Shown here piece after piece: positions 18,295 to 25,689 of a DNA stretch of 64,000 nucleotides. The stretch comes from Flavobacterium sp. AG291. Lineage in GTDB: Bacteria > Bacteroidota > Bacteroidia > Flavobacteriales > Flavobacteriaceae. The stretch covers positions 124,001 through 188,000 of the forward strand of contig NZ_QQAR01000002.1 of NCBI RefSeq assembly GCF_003350375.1, written 5' to 3'. Within the stretch, counting starts at the first letter, position 1; each line of letters starts with the position of its first letter. The notes under the pieces were generated by a model. That model had not been told where the DNA came from. It did not search any database and worked only from the letters and a program-made list of their open reading frames with translations. Position numbers and translations under genes: made by a program.

Positions 18295-18313
18295 AGTTAC
18301 CCTATCGGTTACT
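18295..18313. repeat. 19-bp motif, right copy
   Basis: AGTTACCCTATCGGTTACT differs from the copy at 102-120 at two positions and has the same two GTTAC units. It lies 63 bp left of the tRNA-Ser 3'-end duplicate, as expected for an integrase arm site near an attachment site; this is inference. Confidence 0.4.
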
Positions 18314-18365
18314 TTTCATTGAATACATATTGAAAAACGCCCATTTTGAAAGGGATTAAAATAAA

Positions 18366-18387
18366 GGTTACGGAGCCTCTTCCTCCG
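18366..18387 (+). pseudogene. Duplicated 3' end of tRNA-Ser
   Basis: CCTCTTCCTCCGCTTAAAAA (18376-18395) is identical to the last bases of the intact tRNA-Ser and its flank (18687-18706). The preceding ten bases still hint at the T-arm (GGTTACGGAG against GGTTCGAATC). No 5' tRNA part is present. It is followed by its own terminator, very like that of the intact gene. It is either the displaced 3' fragment left by an element integrated into a tandem tRNA-Ser, or a decayed tRNA copy. Confidence 0.75.
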
Positions 18388-18392
18388 CTTAA

Positions 18393-18426
18393 AAAAGCCC
18401 TTTAGATTTTTATCTAAAGGGCTTTT
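18393..18426 (+). terminator. Terminator of tRNA-Ser fragment
   Basis: Stem GCCCTTTAGAT (18397-18407) with its exact complement (18412-18422), flanked by A and T runs. It is similar in sequence and layout to the terminator of the intact tRNA-Ser. Confidence 0.85.
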
Positions 18427-18547
18427 TATTTTAGCTGTTTTGACTACATATAATTAAGAAACAACATTTAAAATTTTAAATAATTTATTGACCAAATAGT
18501 TTAGTTTTTGATCTGTAATTTTTTATTAAAAAATAAAGGCTTATTCA

Positions 18548-18578
18548 TTTGCAAAACCAAAAAACCTTACTATATTTG
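18548..18578 (+). promoter_or_regulatory. tRNA-Ser promoter
   Basis: TTTG (18548-18551) and TATATTTG (18571-18578), 19 bp apart, match the Bacteroidota -33/-7 consensus. The mature tRNA begins 36 bp downstream. Confidence 0.75.
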
Positions 18579-18613
18579 CAACCGCAATGAGGGAACGAAT
18601 TGCAAAACATATT

Positions 18614-18698
18614 GGAGGAATGGCAGAGTGGTCGATTGCGGCAGTCTTGAAAACTGTTGACTGTAACAGGTCCGGGGGTTCGAATCCCTCTTCCTCCG
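18614..18698 (+). tRNA. tRNA-Ser (TGA anticodon)
   Basis: An 85-nt tRNA with a 7-bp acceptor stem GGAGGAA/TTCCTCC, discriminator G, anticodon loop CTTGAAA (anticodon TGA), a long variable arm as in all tRNA-Ser, and T-arm GGGGGTTCGAATCCCTC. CCA is not encoded. Its 3' end is repeated at 18376, marking a probable integration site. Confidence 0.95.
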
Positions 18699-18707
18699 CT
18701 TAAAAAT

Positions 18708-18742
18708 AAACCCTTTAAATCTTTTTGATTTAAAGGGTTTTT
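18708..18742 (+). terminator. tRNA-Ser terminator
   Basis: A 14-bp perfect stem (AAACCCTTTAAATC, 18708-18721, with 18727-18740) with a T5 loop and trailing T's, 10 bp after the tRNA. Confidence 0.9.
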
Positions 18743-18821
18743 AATTTATGCTAACTATAACAAAGTATAGACAACAACATAAACAAAAGATAGTACTGTT
18801 AAGCTGCCTTGAATGTTACTG

Positions 18822-19442
18822 TTAAAAAATATCAGGATCACCTTTACCTTCTCTAATTACAATAGGCTCATCACCTGATAAATCAATAATAGTTGAAGCT
18901 ACATTGTCTCCATATCCTCCATCAATAACAGCATCAACAAGATTTTGCCATTTTTCAAATATTAGTTCAGGGTCAGTTAAATATTCTAACACCTCGTCTT
19001 CGTCATAAATAGATGTTGAAACGATCGGATTTCCTAACTGACGTACAATTTCTAATGCTATATTATTATCAGGTACACGAATACCTACTGTTGTTTTCTT
19101 TTTAAATTCCTTTGGGAGATTATTATTTCCTGGAAGAATAAATGTATAAGGTCCCGGCAATGATCTTTTAAGTATTTTAAAAGTCGAAGTATTTATCTGC
19201 TTTACATAATCTGAAAGATTACTTAAGTCGCTACAAACAAAAGAAAAATTTGCTTTATCGAGCTTAACACCTTTAATCCTGGCAATTCGCTCTAAAGCTT
19301 TAGAATTAGTAATATCACAACCCATTCCATATACGGTATCAGTAGGATAAATAATAAGACCGCCGTCACGTAAAATCTTTACTACGCGATCTATCTCTCT
19401 CTCATTTGGGTTCTCTGGATAAATCTTTATAAACTGAGCCAT
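18822..19442 (-). CDS. Sua5/YciO/YrdC-family protein (threonylcarbamoyl-AMP synthase)
   Basis: A 206-residue single-domain protein of the Sua5/YciO/YrdC family. Members of the TsaC type make threonylcarbamoyl-AMP from threonine, bicarbonate and ATP for the t6A modification of ANN-decoding tRNAs. Visible motifs are G-G-L-I-I-Y-P-T-D-T-V-Y-G-M-G-C-D (about 28-44), the K-x-K-type loop region (I-K-G-V-K-L-D-K-A-N-F-S-F), L-P-G-P-Y-T-F-I-L, G-I-R-V-P-D and N-P-I-V-S-T-S. The K-x-R-x-x-x-P loop of true TsaC is altered (KLDKANF), which fits the YciO branch, so catalytic activity is not certain. It is transcribed away from the plus-strand gene at 19612. Confidence 0.85.
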   Translation of the reverse strand: MAQFIKIYPENPNEREIDRVVKILRDGGLIIYPTDTVYGMGCDITNSKALERIARIKGVKLDKANFSFVCSDLSNLSDYVKQINTSTFKILKRSLPGPYTFILPGNNNLPKEFKKKTTVGIRVPDNNIALEIVRQLGNPIVSTSIYDEDEVLEYLTDPELIFEKWQNLVDAVIDGGYGDNVASTIIDLSGDEPIVIREGKGDPDIF

Positions 19443-19611
19443 TGGAATAGTAATTTGTAGTTTTGGTTAAGACAATAAATTTAGTCATTCTGTATGAATA
19501 GTTACGTTAAAGCAAACATAAACGTTTACCAATCATAATTTTAAAAATACCTATTTATTGGGATTTTATTTATTACGGGAACTTGGTAGCTTTATAAAAA
19601 CATTTAATATT

Positions 19612-20073
19612 ATGAAAACAAGACAATTACTAAAAGTTATAGGTATTTTCATCGTGGTGATTAATTCGGTATCCGTAACAGCTCAAAGCGTACAAAAATT
19701 CACCATAAATAATAAAACCTATTATGGGACAAAAGCAATACCTGAAGAAATTAAAGGCTATTACCAATATGAAAAAACCAAACAGCCTATAGTAGAAATT
19801 AACGAAGACGGTATGGGACAATTTCAGAAGCACGGTGTTAAAGCTTATCCTGTAGAATACTGGATACAGACTGATGAAAACGGTGTGATTCAAAAAGTAA
19901 AAAGTGAGGTCAATAATAATTACCAGGTGGTGCTTATTCTTTTATATGGTAGTAATGGTGAAACAGGATGGAGAGGAGAAAGCGCAGGAACTTATGATCG
20001 CATTGAAGCTACTGTAGCCTATGATCAGGGTTATGTAATTATACTGGGAGAGAGATTTAAGAAAATCAATTAA
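19612..20073 (+). CDS. Small secreted protein
   Basis: A 153-residue protein. The start was chosen at MKTRQLLK, giving a signal peptide (I-G-I-F-I-V-V-I-N-S-V-S-V-T-A-Q). An 18-residue upstream extension in the same frame would bury it. The mature part is beta-rich: F-T-I-N-N-K-T-Y-Y-G-T-K-A-I-P, G-Q-F-Q-K-H-G-V-K-A-Y-P-V-E-Y-W-I-Q-T-D, V-V-L-I-L-L-Y-G, D-R-I-E-A-T-V. I do not recognise a family. A hairpin with 12-bp arms follows. It is transcribed alone, divergent from the YrdC-family gene. Confidence 0.8.
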   Translation: MKTRQLLKVIGIFIVVINSVSVTAQSVQKFTINNKTYYGTKAIPEEIKGYYQYEKTKQPIVEINEDGMGQFQKHGVKAYPVEYWIQTDENGVIQKVKSEVNNNYQVVLILLYGSNGETGWRGESAGTYDRIEATVAYDQGYVIILGERFKKIN

Positions 20074-20122
20074 ATCTTTCAAGCCAATTAAAACGTACTG
20101 ATTAAAATTTTAAATCTATTCC

Positions 20123-20168
20123 GCAGAAGCATAAGTTATATAAGCATTTATATTAGTTATGCTTCTGC
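20123..20168 (+). terminator. Long-armed hairpin after secreted protein
   Basis: GCAGAAGCATAA (20123-20134) and TTATGCTTCTGC (20157-20168) are perfect arms around a 22-base loop, followed by TCTATTTCTT. A likely terminator for the gene ending at 20073. The rest of 20074-20261 shows nothing else. Confidence 0.6.
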
Positions 20169-20261
20169 TCTATTTCTTATGTATAAAGTATTAGAATTAA
20201 GCATGAAATTACAAAAATTTTTTTTTTCAAAATTCCATTGTCATTTGAAATTTTATTAATT

Positions 20262-20278
20262 ACTTTGCAAAACAAAGT
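20262..20278. promoter_or_regulatory. Operator-like palindrome, copy 1
   Basis: ACTTTG-CAAAA-CAAAGT, the same 6-5-6 palindrome as at 20360 and 21059. It lies 110 bp before the DUF1361 gene. The half-site TTACTTTG also resembles the -7 promoter element. Confidence 0.65.
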
Positions 20279-20359
20279 TCTTTACAGCATCTTTATCGTC
20301 TCAACGTTTAATTATAAATTATGGTCTCACAATTAGTAAGGCTATTTTTTTAAACATTT

Positions 20360-20376
20360 ACTTTGTAAATCAAAGT
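20360..20376. promoter_or_regulatory. Operator-like palindrome, copy 2
   Basis: ACTTTG-TAAAT-CAAAGT, 12 bp before the ATG of the DUF1361 gene, where bound protein would block transcription or translation initiation. Confidence 0.65.
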
Positions 20377-20388
20377 ACTATTAAAAAC

Positions 20389-21054
20389 ATGAAAACAACA
20401 TCTTTCATCAAAACTTTCAGCAGGCATTATATTTTATTTGCCTTGGCAGCTTTCTGTATAGCGCTTTTACTCGTGAGGGCAAAGATCACAGAGTCAATAT
20501 TTTTCTTTTTTCTGATTTGGAATCTGTTTCTTGCTTATACTCCACTGGCAATAACATCTCTGATGCGACAGCAAAGCTATTTTATGAAAAAATGGTATTG
20601 GTTCACTCCTGCACTACTTTTATGGCTTGTCTTACTTCCTAACGTGCCATACATTATCACAGACTTCATTCATCTGAAAAAAGAGACTAATGTTCCGGTA
20701 TGGTTCGAAGTACTGCTTATAGCATCATTTTCAACATGTGGAATGCTTTTCGGACTTGCATCCATGAAAGAAATGTTTACTATGATAGCAAAACGTACAA
20801 CTGAGCGAACCGCATGGATTGCGTTGGCAGTCGTCTCAATATTTTGCGGATTTGTGATGTATGTTGGCCGATTTCTGAGATACAACACCTGGGACATTTT
20901 ACAAAAACCGTACGCATTAACCGTAGATATATTATGTAGCCTTACAAATGCTGAAACCTGTAAGCCGGCATGGGGCATTACTTTAGGATTTGGCACACTT
21001 ATGTTCCTGCTCTTCAATTTATATCATACACCAAAAACTAAAAAAAATTTATAA
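20389..21054 (+). CDS. DUF1361 integral membrane protein
   Basis: A 221-residue inner-membrane protein with about six to seven hydrophobic segments. DUF1361 features are W-L-V-L-L-P-N-V-P-Y-I-I-T-D-F-I-H-L (about 84-101), a pair of W-x-x-x-P-A-L-L-L-W segments, and G-R-F-L-R-Y-N-T-W-D-I-L (about 161-172). No biochemical function is established for the family. It heads a plus-strand cluster ending with creD. Two copies of an ACTTTG-N5-CAAAGT palindrome precede it and one follows, so the whole cluster probably responds to one dedicated regulator not encoded in this window. Confidence 0.9.
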   Translation: MKTTSFIKTFSRHYILFALAAFCIALLLVRAKITESIFFFFLIWNLFLAYTPLAITSLMRQQSYFMKKWYWFTPALLLWLVLLPNVPYIITDFIHLKKETNVPVWFEVLLIASFSTCGMLFGLASMKEMFTMIAKRTTERTAWIALAVVSIFCGFVMYVGRFLRYNTWDILQKPYALTVDILCSLTNAETCKPAWGITLGFGTLMFLLFNLYHTPKTKKNL

Positions 21055-21058
21055 CAAC

Positions 21059-21075
21059 ACTTTGCATTTCAAAGT
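21059..21075. promoter_or_regulatory. Operator-like palindrome, copy 3
   Basis: ACTTTG-CATTT-CAAAGT between the DUF1361 stop and the next start codon (15 bp upstream). It suggests an internal regulated promoter. Confidence 0.65.
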
Positions 21076-21090
21076 AAATTAATAATCAAT

Positions 21091-21516
21091 ATGGTAGCAA
21101 TAACGAATTTAATTGACACGCTAATCGATAACAAAAAAGCTTCCGTCACAATGGATGAGCTAATCAGTTATCCAAAAGACACTCTGGGTTTTCATGTGGG
21201 TAATTTTCTTTTCAATCACAGCCATGATGCTCAACCACAGCCCGAAATGATTGATATATTGAGGGTTCTCATCAATGAAGAAGTATCAGATAAAGAAGAG
21301 ATTGCTATGCATTTCTATCTGTTTGGTAATGGCGATCTAGCATTAAAGAATCTTTTTGTAATTCTGACGGGTTCTCTGCTCTACCCTTTTAAACTCAGGT
21401 ATTTCTATAAAAGATACAAGGATGGAAGAAATGCCCTGCGCTTTTATGACCTGAACCATTTCAGGATGCTCCACTTACCACTAGCAAGAATTAAAGACAC
21501 TTTTTTAATCCGATAA
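21091..21516 (+). CDS. Conserved hypothetical cytoplasmic protein
   Basis: A 141-residue, mostly alpha-helical soluble protein. Notable stretches are Y-P-K-D-T-L-G-F-H-V-G-N-F-L-F, E-I-A-M-H-F-Y-L-F-G-N-G-D-L-A-L-K-N and a basic K-L-R-Y-F-Y-K-R-Y-K-D-G-R. The order, P-x-G-T-L-G, a helix, then an H-x-x-x-x-G-x-G-like segment, is loosely reminiscent of Coq4-type proteins, but the metal-binding HDxxH of Coq4 is absent. I do not assign a function. It follows DUF1361 after an operator palindrome and is followed 2 bp later by a broken membrane gene. Confidence 0.75.
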   Translation: MVAITNLIDTLIDNKKASVTMDELISYPKDTLGFHVGNFLFNHSHDAQPQPEMIDILRVLINEEVSDKEEIAMHFYLFGNGDLALKNLFVILTGSLLYPFKLRYFYKRYKDGRNALRFYDLNHFRMLHLPLARIKDTFLIR

Positions 21517-21518
21517 TT

Positions 21519-21844
21519 ATGGAGTATAGATTAACTCAGTTATTAAGGCTGCCAGTATGGTTATTTGGTATATCCTTTACGTTTGGTACACTTATACTTC
21601 TACTGAATTTATTTGGAGATGAAGACTTAAAAGAGCTTTCTTAATAGGTATTTTATATATACTAACAGCTGCCTTTATTAACGCCTCAGTTTTTGCAGCA
21701 TTGATTATTTGTTCGTTCATTTTTAAGGAACAGCAAAACAGAGTTTTACAACAGGCGGCAATATTATTCGTAAACATACCTGTAGCCATACTGTATGCAT
21801 ATATCGTTTTTAACGATCCTTTCGGACTAAAAAATCATTATTAA
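21519..21844 (+). pseudogene. Frameshifted small membrane protein
   Basis: The first frame reads MEYRLTQLLRLPVWLFGISF onward for 41 codons and stops at 21642. A second frame, one base back, continues from about 21628 as K-R-A-F-L-I-G-I-L-Y-I-L-T-A-A-F-I-N-A-S to a stop at 21844. Joined, they give a protein of about 108 residues with three membrane helices, clearly parallel to the intact 109-residue gene downstream (shared V-N-I-P-x-A-x-L-Y near the end). The total length is one base short of a multiple of three, so a single-base deletion near GACTTAAAAGAG is the simplest cause. A sequencing error or programmed shift is possible. Confidence 0.75.
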
Positions 21845-21861
21845 TCACAAAACAAACAATC

Positions 21862-22191
21862 ATGGAAACATTCGAAGACATTATAGAAAACAGGGTTGAC
21901 CTTATACTGCTTCTAAGTAATTGGCTGTTTAAGATTACTTTGGGAACTGGCTTGATTTTATTTCTGCTTTTTTTATTCATACATCAAAAGCCTTTATTAA
22001 TGACCATTGCTCTCTTTTATATGATCATTTCATTTGTCTTAAATATAACTGCTGTTTTACTACTTGTAGTGTTTTCATTTATGTATTCATATTACAGGCG
22101 ATCCATATTGTTAAGAGCCGGAATGCTATTAATCAATATACCTTTTGCCTTCCTGTATATGTTTATAATCTTTTCAGCTCTCTTATTCTAG
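21862..22191 (+). CDS. Small three-helix membrane protein
   Basis: A 109-residue inner-membrane protein with three long hydrophobic helices (about 17-42, 48-75 and 84-107) separated by short loops, one of them basic (Y-Y-R-R-S). It is a paralogue of the frameshifted gene just upstream, sharing length, helix layout and the I-N-I-P-F-A-F-L-Y motif near the C-terminus. It is part of the DUF1361-creD cluster, 35 bp before creD. Function unknown; small proteins at this position commonly accompany creD in flavobacteria. Confidence 0.8.
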   Translation: METFEDIIENRVDLILLLSNWLFKITLGTGLILFLLFLFIHQKPLLMTIALFYMIISFVLNITAVLLLVVFSFMYSYYRRSILLRAGMLLINIPFAFLYMFIIFSALLF

Positions 22192-22226
22192 CTTTTCAAA
22201 TCACTAATTATTAAAACAATACTATC

Positions 22227-23594
22227 ATGGAAACAAATCAGGATTACAATTCATCTCCTACTCCCAAATTTAACGACAATCCAAACTTCTTTCAGTCAAG
22301 TACTGCAAAAATTTTAATGGTAGGGCTTCTTACACTTGTTTTACTTATTCCATTGCAATACGTTAAAAGCTTAATTTTTGAACGTTCAGAACGTCAAAAA
22401 GAAGTTGTAAACGAGATTAACAGCAAATGGGGTGGACAAGTTTACTTTTGCGGTCCTATCCTAAAAGTACCCTATAGCACTTATACAGAAAACAAACTGA
22501 TTGATGAAAAAACCAAGCAGGTAACCATCCAGCGTTCAAGAATAGATCAGTTTGCTTATTTCTTGCCGAACGAACTGAATGCCGATGTTAATGTAAACAC
22601 GCTTGAAAAGAACAGAAGCAATTATGAATCTGTGGTATACAACTCCGCTATGAAATTTAAAGGCAACTATACCTACCCTTCTTTTGGCGATAATGCTTTA
22701 CCGGAAAACATACATTGGGATAAAGCAACTATACTGATTAAAACCAATAATATAAAAAGCATTACCGGAGGTGTTACTGTAAATATAGGCGGAAAGAAAT
22801 ATTCATTTGAGCCGGCTCCAAGCGATAAAGAAAATGATACTCTTTCTTCATTAGAAACCCAACCTGTAAATCTAATAACAGCCTTCACTACAGGCCCGGC
22901 TTCATTTGACCTGAACATCAATTACAAGGGAAGTGAAAAAATTGCTATCGTTCCTATAGGTAAAATGACACATGCATCAATGACTTCTAACTGGCCTTCA
23001 CCCAGCTTTGATGGCAGTTTTCTACCGGAAAACAGCAATATAACCGAAAAAGGTTTCTCCGCAAACTGGAAGGTATCACACTTAAACAGAAGTTTCGGTC
23101 AGCAACATTTTGGATCCCTGCCCAACCTTCAGGCAAATACTTTTGATGTAAAATTCCTTATTCCCGTAAACCAGTACCAACAGAACGAACGAGCCTCAAA
23201 ATATGGTTTCCTTGTTATTGGACTTACCTTTCTTGTATTTTTCCTTATCCAGTCGGTAAGTAAAATAGCAATACACATATTTCAATATTCCATGATAGGT
23301 TTGGCTCTTATTATGTTCTACACTTTGCTTATTTCGATCACTGAACACAGTACCTTCAGACTTGCTTACATTATTGCAGGAATATCTGTAGTAGTTATGA
23401 TTGCACTTTATTCAATCTCCATTTTAAAAAATAAAAAATTCCCGGCTTTTATCGCTATATCATTAAGTGCACTGTACAGTTTTATTTATGTAATTATTCA
23501 ACTCGAAAATTATGCATTACTAGTTGGAAGTATCGGGCTATTCGCCATATTGGGTGCGGTAATGTACTTCTCCCGTAAAATTGAATGGAAATAA
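22227..23594 (+). CDS. creD: Cell envelope protein CreD
   Basis: A 455-residue inner-membrane protein of the CreD family. It has one N-terminal membrane helix (about 29-50) followed by R-S-E-R-Q-K-E-V-V-N-E-I-N-S-K-W-G-G-Q, the family signature. A large periplasmic beta domain (about 60-320) contains P-x-L-x-V-P-Y and F-x-P-L-P-N-L-Q-A-N-T-F-D-V-K-F-like motifs. Four to six C-terminal helices run from about 325 to 450. CreD is linked in enterobacteria and Stenotrophomonas to envelope integrity and beta-lactam or colicin tolerance under CreBC control. No CreBC genes are here. Its cluster instead carries repeated palindromes. Confidence 0.93.
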   Translation: METNQDYNSSPTPKFNDNPNFFQSSTAKILMVGLLTLVLLIPLQYVKSLIFERSERQKEVVNEINSKWGGQVYFCGPILKVPYSTYTENKLIDEKTKQVTIQRSRIDQFAYFLPNELNADVNVNTLEKNRSNYESVVYNSAMKFKGNYTYPSFGDNALPENIHWDKATILIKTNNIKSITGGVTVNIGGKKYSFEPAPSDKENDTLSSLETQPVNLITAFTTGPASFDLNINYKGSEKIAIVPIGKMTHASMTSNWPSPSFDGSFLPENSNITEKGFSANWKVSHLNRSFGQQHFGSLPNLQANTFDVKFLIPVNQYQQNERASKYGFLVIGLTFLVFFLIQSVSKIAIHIFQYSMIGLALIMFYTLLISITEHSTFRLAYIIAGISVVVMIALYSISILKNKKFPAFIAISLSALYSFIYVIIQLENYALLVGSIGLFAILGAVMYFSRKIEWK

Positions 23595-23626
23595 TCTTAA
23601 CCAATCAACCTGATCCATTCAAAAAA

Positions 23627-23656
23627 GAAACCCTGACCGGATTCGGTCAGGGTTTC
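23627..23656. terminator. Bidirectional terminator
   Basis: A 13-bp perfect stem (GAAACCCTGACCG with its complement) and loop GATT between the convergent creD and the minus-strand lipoprotein gene. Confidence 0.85.
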
Positions 23657-23680
23657 CCACTTTATATATAACAATTATAA

Positions 23681-24082
23681 CTATTTAAGTTCTTTTACAC
23701 GAATGAGTACATCAGACTCAAGATTAGTAACAACACCTTTAACGGTTATGTTATCTCCTACTTTAACAGCCCTGTATTGTTTAGGATCATCAAGATTAGG
23801 AATGCTTATGGTAGCTGCAAAATTACTTCCTTTAGCTGTAGTTATTTTTGCAGTATAACCATCTTTACCCTTATTGATCTCTGTTACTTTCCCGGTAACT
23901 TCAATAATATCATTGTCGATATGTTCAGTAACGGGTTCTGCTGCAGGTGTAGGTATAGATACTGTATCTGCAACTTCCTGAACTGCTGGTTCTGCTGTTG
24001 TCGTTTCTTCTGCTTTTTTATTGCACGATACCGCTAAAATAGCAACTGCTACAAACGCTATTGATAAAAATTTAATCTTCAT
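23681..24082 (-). CDS. OB-fold-like lipoprotein
   Basis: A 133-residue lipoprotein. The signal peptide ends in A-I-L-A-V-S-C20. A Thr/Ala/Glu/Pro-rich linker (about 21-55) leads to a domain of about 75 residues with an OB-fold pattern: I-I-E-V-T-G-K-V-T-E-I-N-K-G, Y-T-A-K-I-T-T, A-T-I-S-I-P-N, V-K-V-G-D-N-I-T-V-K-G-V-V-T, V-L-I-R-V-K-E-L. This resembles the tRNA_anti-like OB domains seen in small envelope lipoproteins. Ligand unknown. A -7 element lies 17 bp before the start codon. Confidence 0.82.
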   Translation of the reverse strand: MKIKFLSIAFVAVAILAVSCNKKAEETTTAEPAVQEVADTVSIPTPAAEPVTEHIDNDIIEVTGKVTEINKGKDGYTAKITTAKGSNFAATISIPNLDDPKQYRAVKVGDNITVKGVVTNLESDVLIRVKELK

Positions 24083-24098
24083 ATTAGCTTCTTTTACT

Positions 24099-24106
24099 CA
24101 AAGATA
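24099..24106 (-). promoter_or_regulatory. -7 element of OB-fold lipoprotein
   Basis: TATCTTTG on the minus strand matches TAnnTTTG, 17 bp upstream of the start at 24082. Confidence 0.55.
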
Positions 24107-24140
24107 AGGCTTTTCGTATTAATGAATGTTAGCTTATTAT

Positions 24141-24169
24141 AAAAAAAGCGGCTGCAAATTGCAGCCGCT
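24141..24169 (-). terminator. Terminator at end of PUL
   Basis: Stem AGCGGCTGC/GCAGCCGCT (24147-24155 with 24161-24169), followed on the minus strand by seven T's, 27 bp after the transporter stop. It closes the polysaccharide locus. Confidence 0.9.
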
Positions 24170-24195
24170 ATTATATCTATCAGTAAGACAGTTTA

Positions 24196-25632
24196 TTAAT
24201 GTCCCCCTGAAATCTTTTTATCAAAGTCGATACCCTGGCTTCTTAAGATACCTTTTACTTTCCATGCATAGAAAGCAAGGTAAGCGAAACAGATAACACC
24301 AACGATATAACTTATTTTAATATTAGTAGCATCGGCAACGGCACCTTGTATAAGACTAACGATACCTCCACCACAAATCATCATGATAAGGAAGTTACTT
24401 CCCTGAGTTGTTTTATGTCCAAGACCACTTACCGCAAGGGTAAAGATACAAGGCCACAAAGTACTACAGAATAATCCAACACTTGTAAACGCATACACAG
24501 ATACCATACCTGTAGTAGCCATACCTGTTAGCAATGCTACAATACCAAGACCTGAGAAAAGCAATAACATTCTGGCAGGATTACCTTTACTGGCAAAGTC
24601 TGCAGCTATAAGAACCAGTAAAATCAGTCCATAAACGTAGAAAGGAGCAAGATCATGATCCATGAATGCATTCACTCCCAAAAATACACCGAAAGCCAAA
24701 TATGGAGCGACGAATTTAAATACCTTTTGTAATGACACATTATCAGTAAATGCCTCAACAGCACCTCCCCAACGACCAATCATTAAACTTGCCCAATATA
24801 AAGATATATATGGAGCAACACTGCTTGTTAAGAAGCCAAGATCTTTTTCAAGATATGCAGGTAAATTAGCTGCTGTAGATACTTCAACTCCAACATAAAG
24901 GAATATAGCCAGCATACCCATTAAAAGCTGTGGATAGTTAAGTACCGATTTTTTTGTTTCAACAGTTTCTTCTTTCACGCCTTCTTCTAAAGGCGGGTGG
25001 TTTGGTAAAGAAGAAAATTTAAGAAGTATTGCAACCAGTACAAAAGCAGCCCCAAGACAAAGATAAGGTACTTTTACACTTTCCACACTTACGTCAGCAC
25101 TAGCTTCAGACACGGCTCCAAAAATTGCAAAACTCACAATAAGCGGACCAATCGTTGTACCTAAATTATTAATACCTCCTGCAAGGGTTAATCGCTGCGA
25201 ACCTGTAGTAATAGGCCCCAAAGCAATCGCCAGTGGATTGGCAACTGTTTGCTGTAAAGAAAAACCAAGTGCAACAATAAACAGACCTGAAAGCATTAAT
25301 GGGAATGACCCCATATTTGCTGCCGGATAAAATAATAGTGTTCCCGCTGCTGAAATAAGAAGTCCCAGTGCCAGAGAGTTTTTATAACCAAGACGTTCTA
25401 CAATATCTTTTTTTGTAATAGCAGATATAGCGATGTAAATAAGCGAACCTACAGTATAGGCTACATAAAATGCAATTGCCACAAGCATACTTTCTGTTTG
25501 CCCAAGATTAAAGGCTTTCTTAAATACCGGAATCAGGATATCGTTACTCGCCGCAACGAAACCCCAAAAGAAGAAAACGGTTACCAGCGGAATAAACTGG
25601 CCCCATTTGGTTTGTGAATTTTCAGAACTCAT
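24196..25632 (-). CDS. FHS-family sugar/H+ symporter (MFS)
   Basis: A 478-residue inner-membrane protein with twelve hydrophobic helices and a long central loop (about 205-235, rich in Pro, Glu and Lys). The start W-G-Q-F-I-P-L-V-T-V-F-F-F-W-G-F-V-A-A-S-N-D-I-L-I-P and the L-G-x-x-x-x-x-Q-x-x-A-N-P-x-x-x-x-L-G-like motif (F-S-L-Q-Q-T-V-A-N-P-L-A-I-A-L-G) mark the fucose/glucose-galactose/N-acetylglucosamine (FHS) group of the major facilitator superfamily. As the last gene of the locus, it would import the monosaccharide released in the periplasm, most likely glucose. It is 57 bp after the GH43 gene with no terminator between. Confidence 0.9.
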   Translation of the reverse strand: MSSENSQTKWGQFIPLVTVFFFWGFVAASNDILIPVFKKAFNLGQTESMLVAIAFYVAYTVGSLIYIAISAITKKDIVERLGYKNSLALGLLISAAGTLLFYPAANMGSFPLMLSGLFIVALGFSLQQTVANPLAIALGPITTGSQRLTLAGGINNLGTTIGPLIVSFAIFGAVSEASADVSVESVKVPYLCLGAAFVLVAILLKFSSLPNHPPLEEGVKEETVETKKSVLNYPQLLMGMLAIFLYVGVEVSTAANLPAYLEKDLGFLTSSVAPYISLYWASLMIGRWGGAVEAFTDNVSLQKVFKFVAPYLAFGVFLGVNAFMDHDLAPFYVYGLILLVLIAADFASKGNPARMLLLFSGLGIVALLTGMATTGMVSVYAFTSVGLFCSTLWPCIFTLAVSGLGHKTTQGSNFLIMMICGGGIVSLIQGAVADATNIKISYIVGVICFAYLAFYAWKVKGILRSQGIDFDKKISGGH

Positions 25633-25689
25633 AAGTGATGTTTAAAATGTTAATGTGAATGTTTATTTGGGTTATAGATGTTTACGTTT

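Noticed and set aside
21600..21650. Programmed -1 frameshift in the small membrane gene
   Set aside because: CTTAAAAG is not a full slippery heptamer and no downstream stem is evident; a one-base deletion explains the shift more simply.
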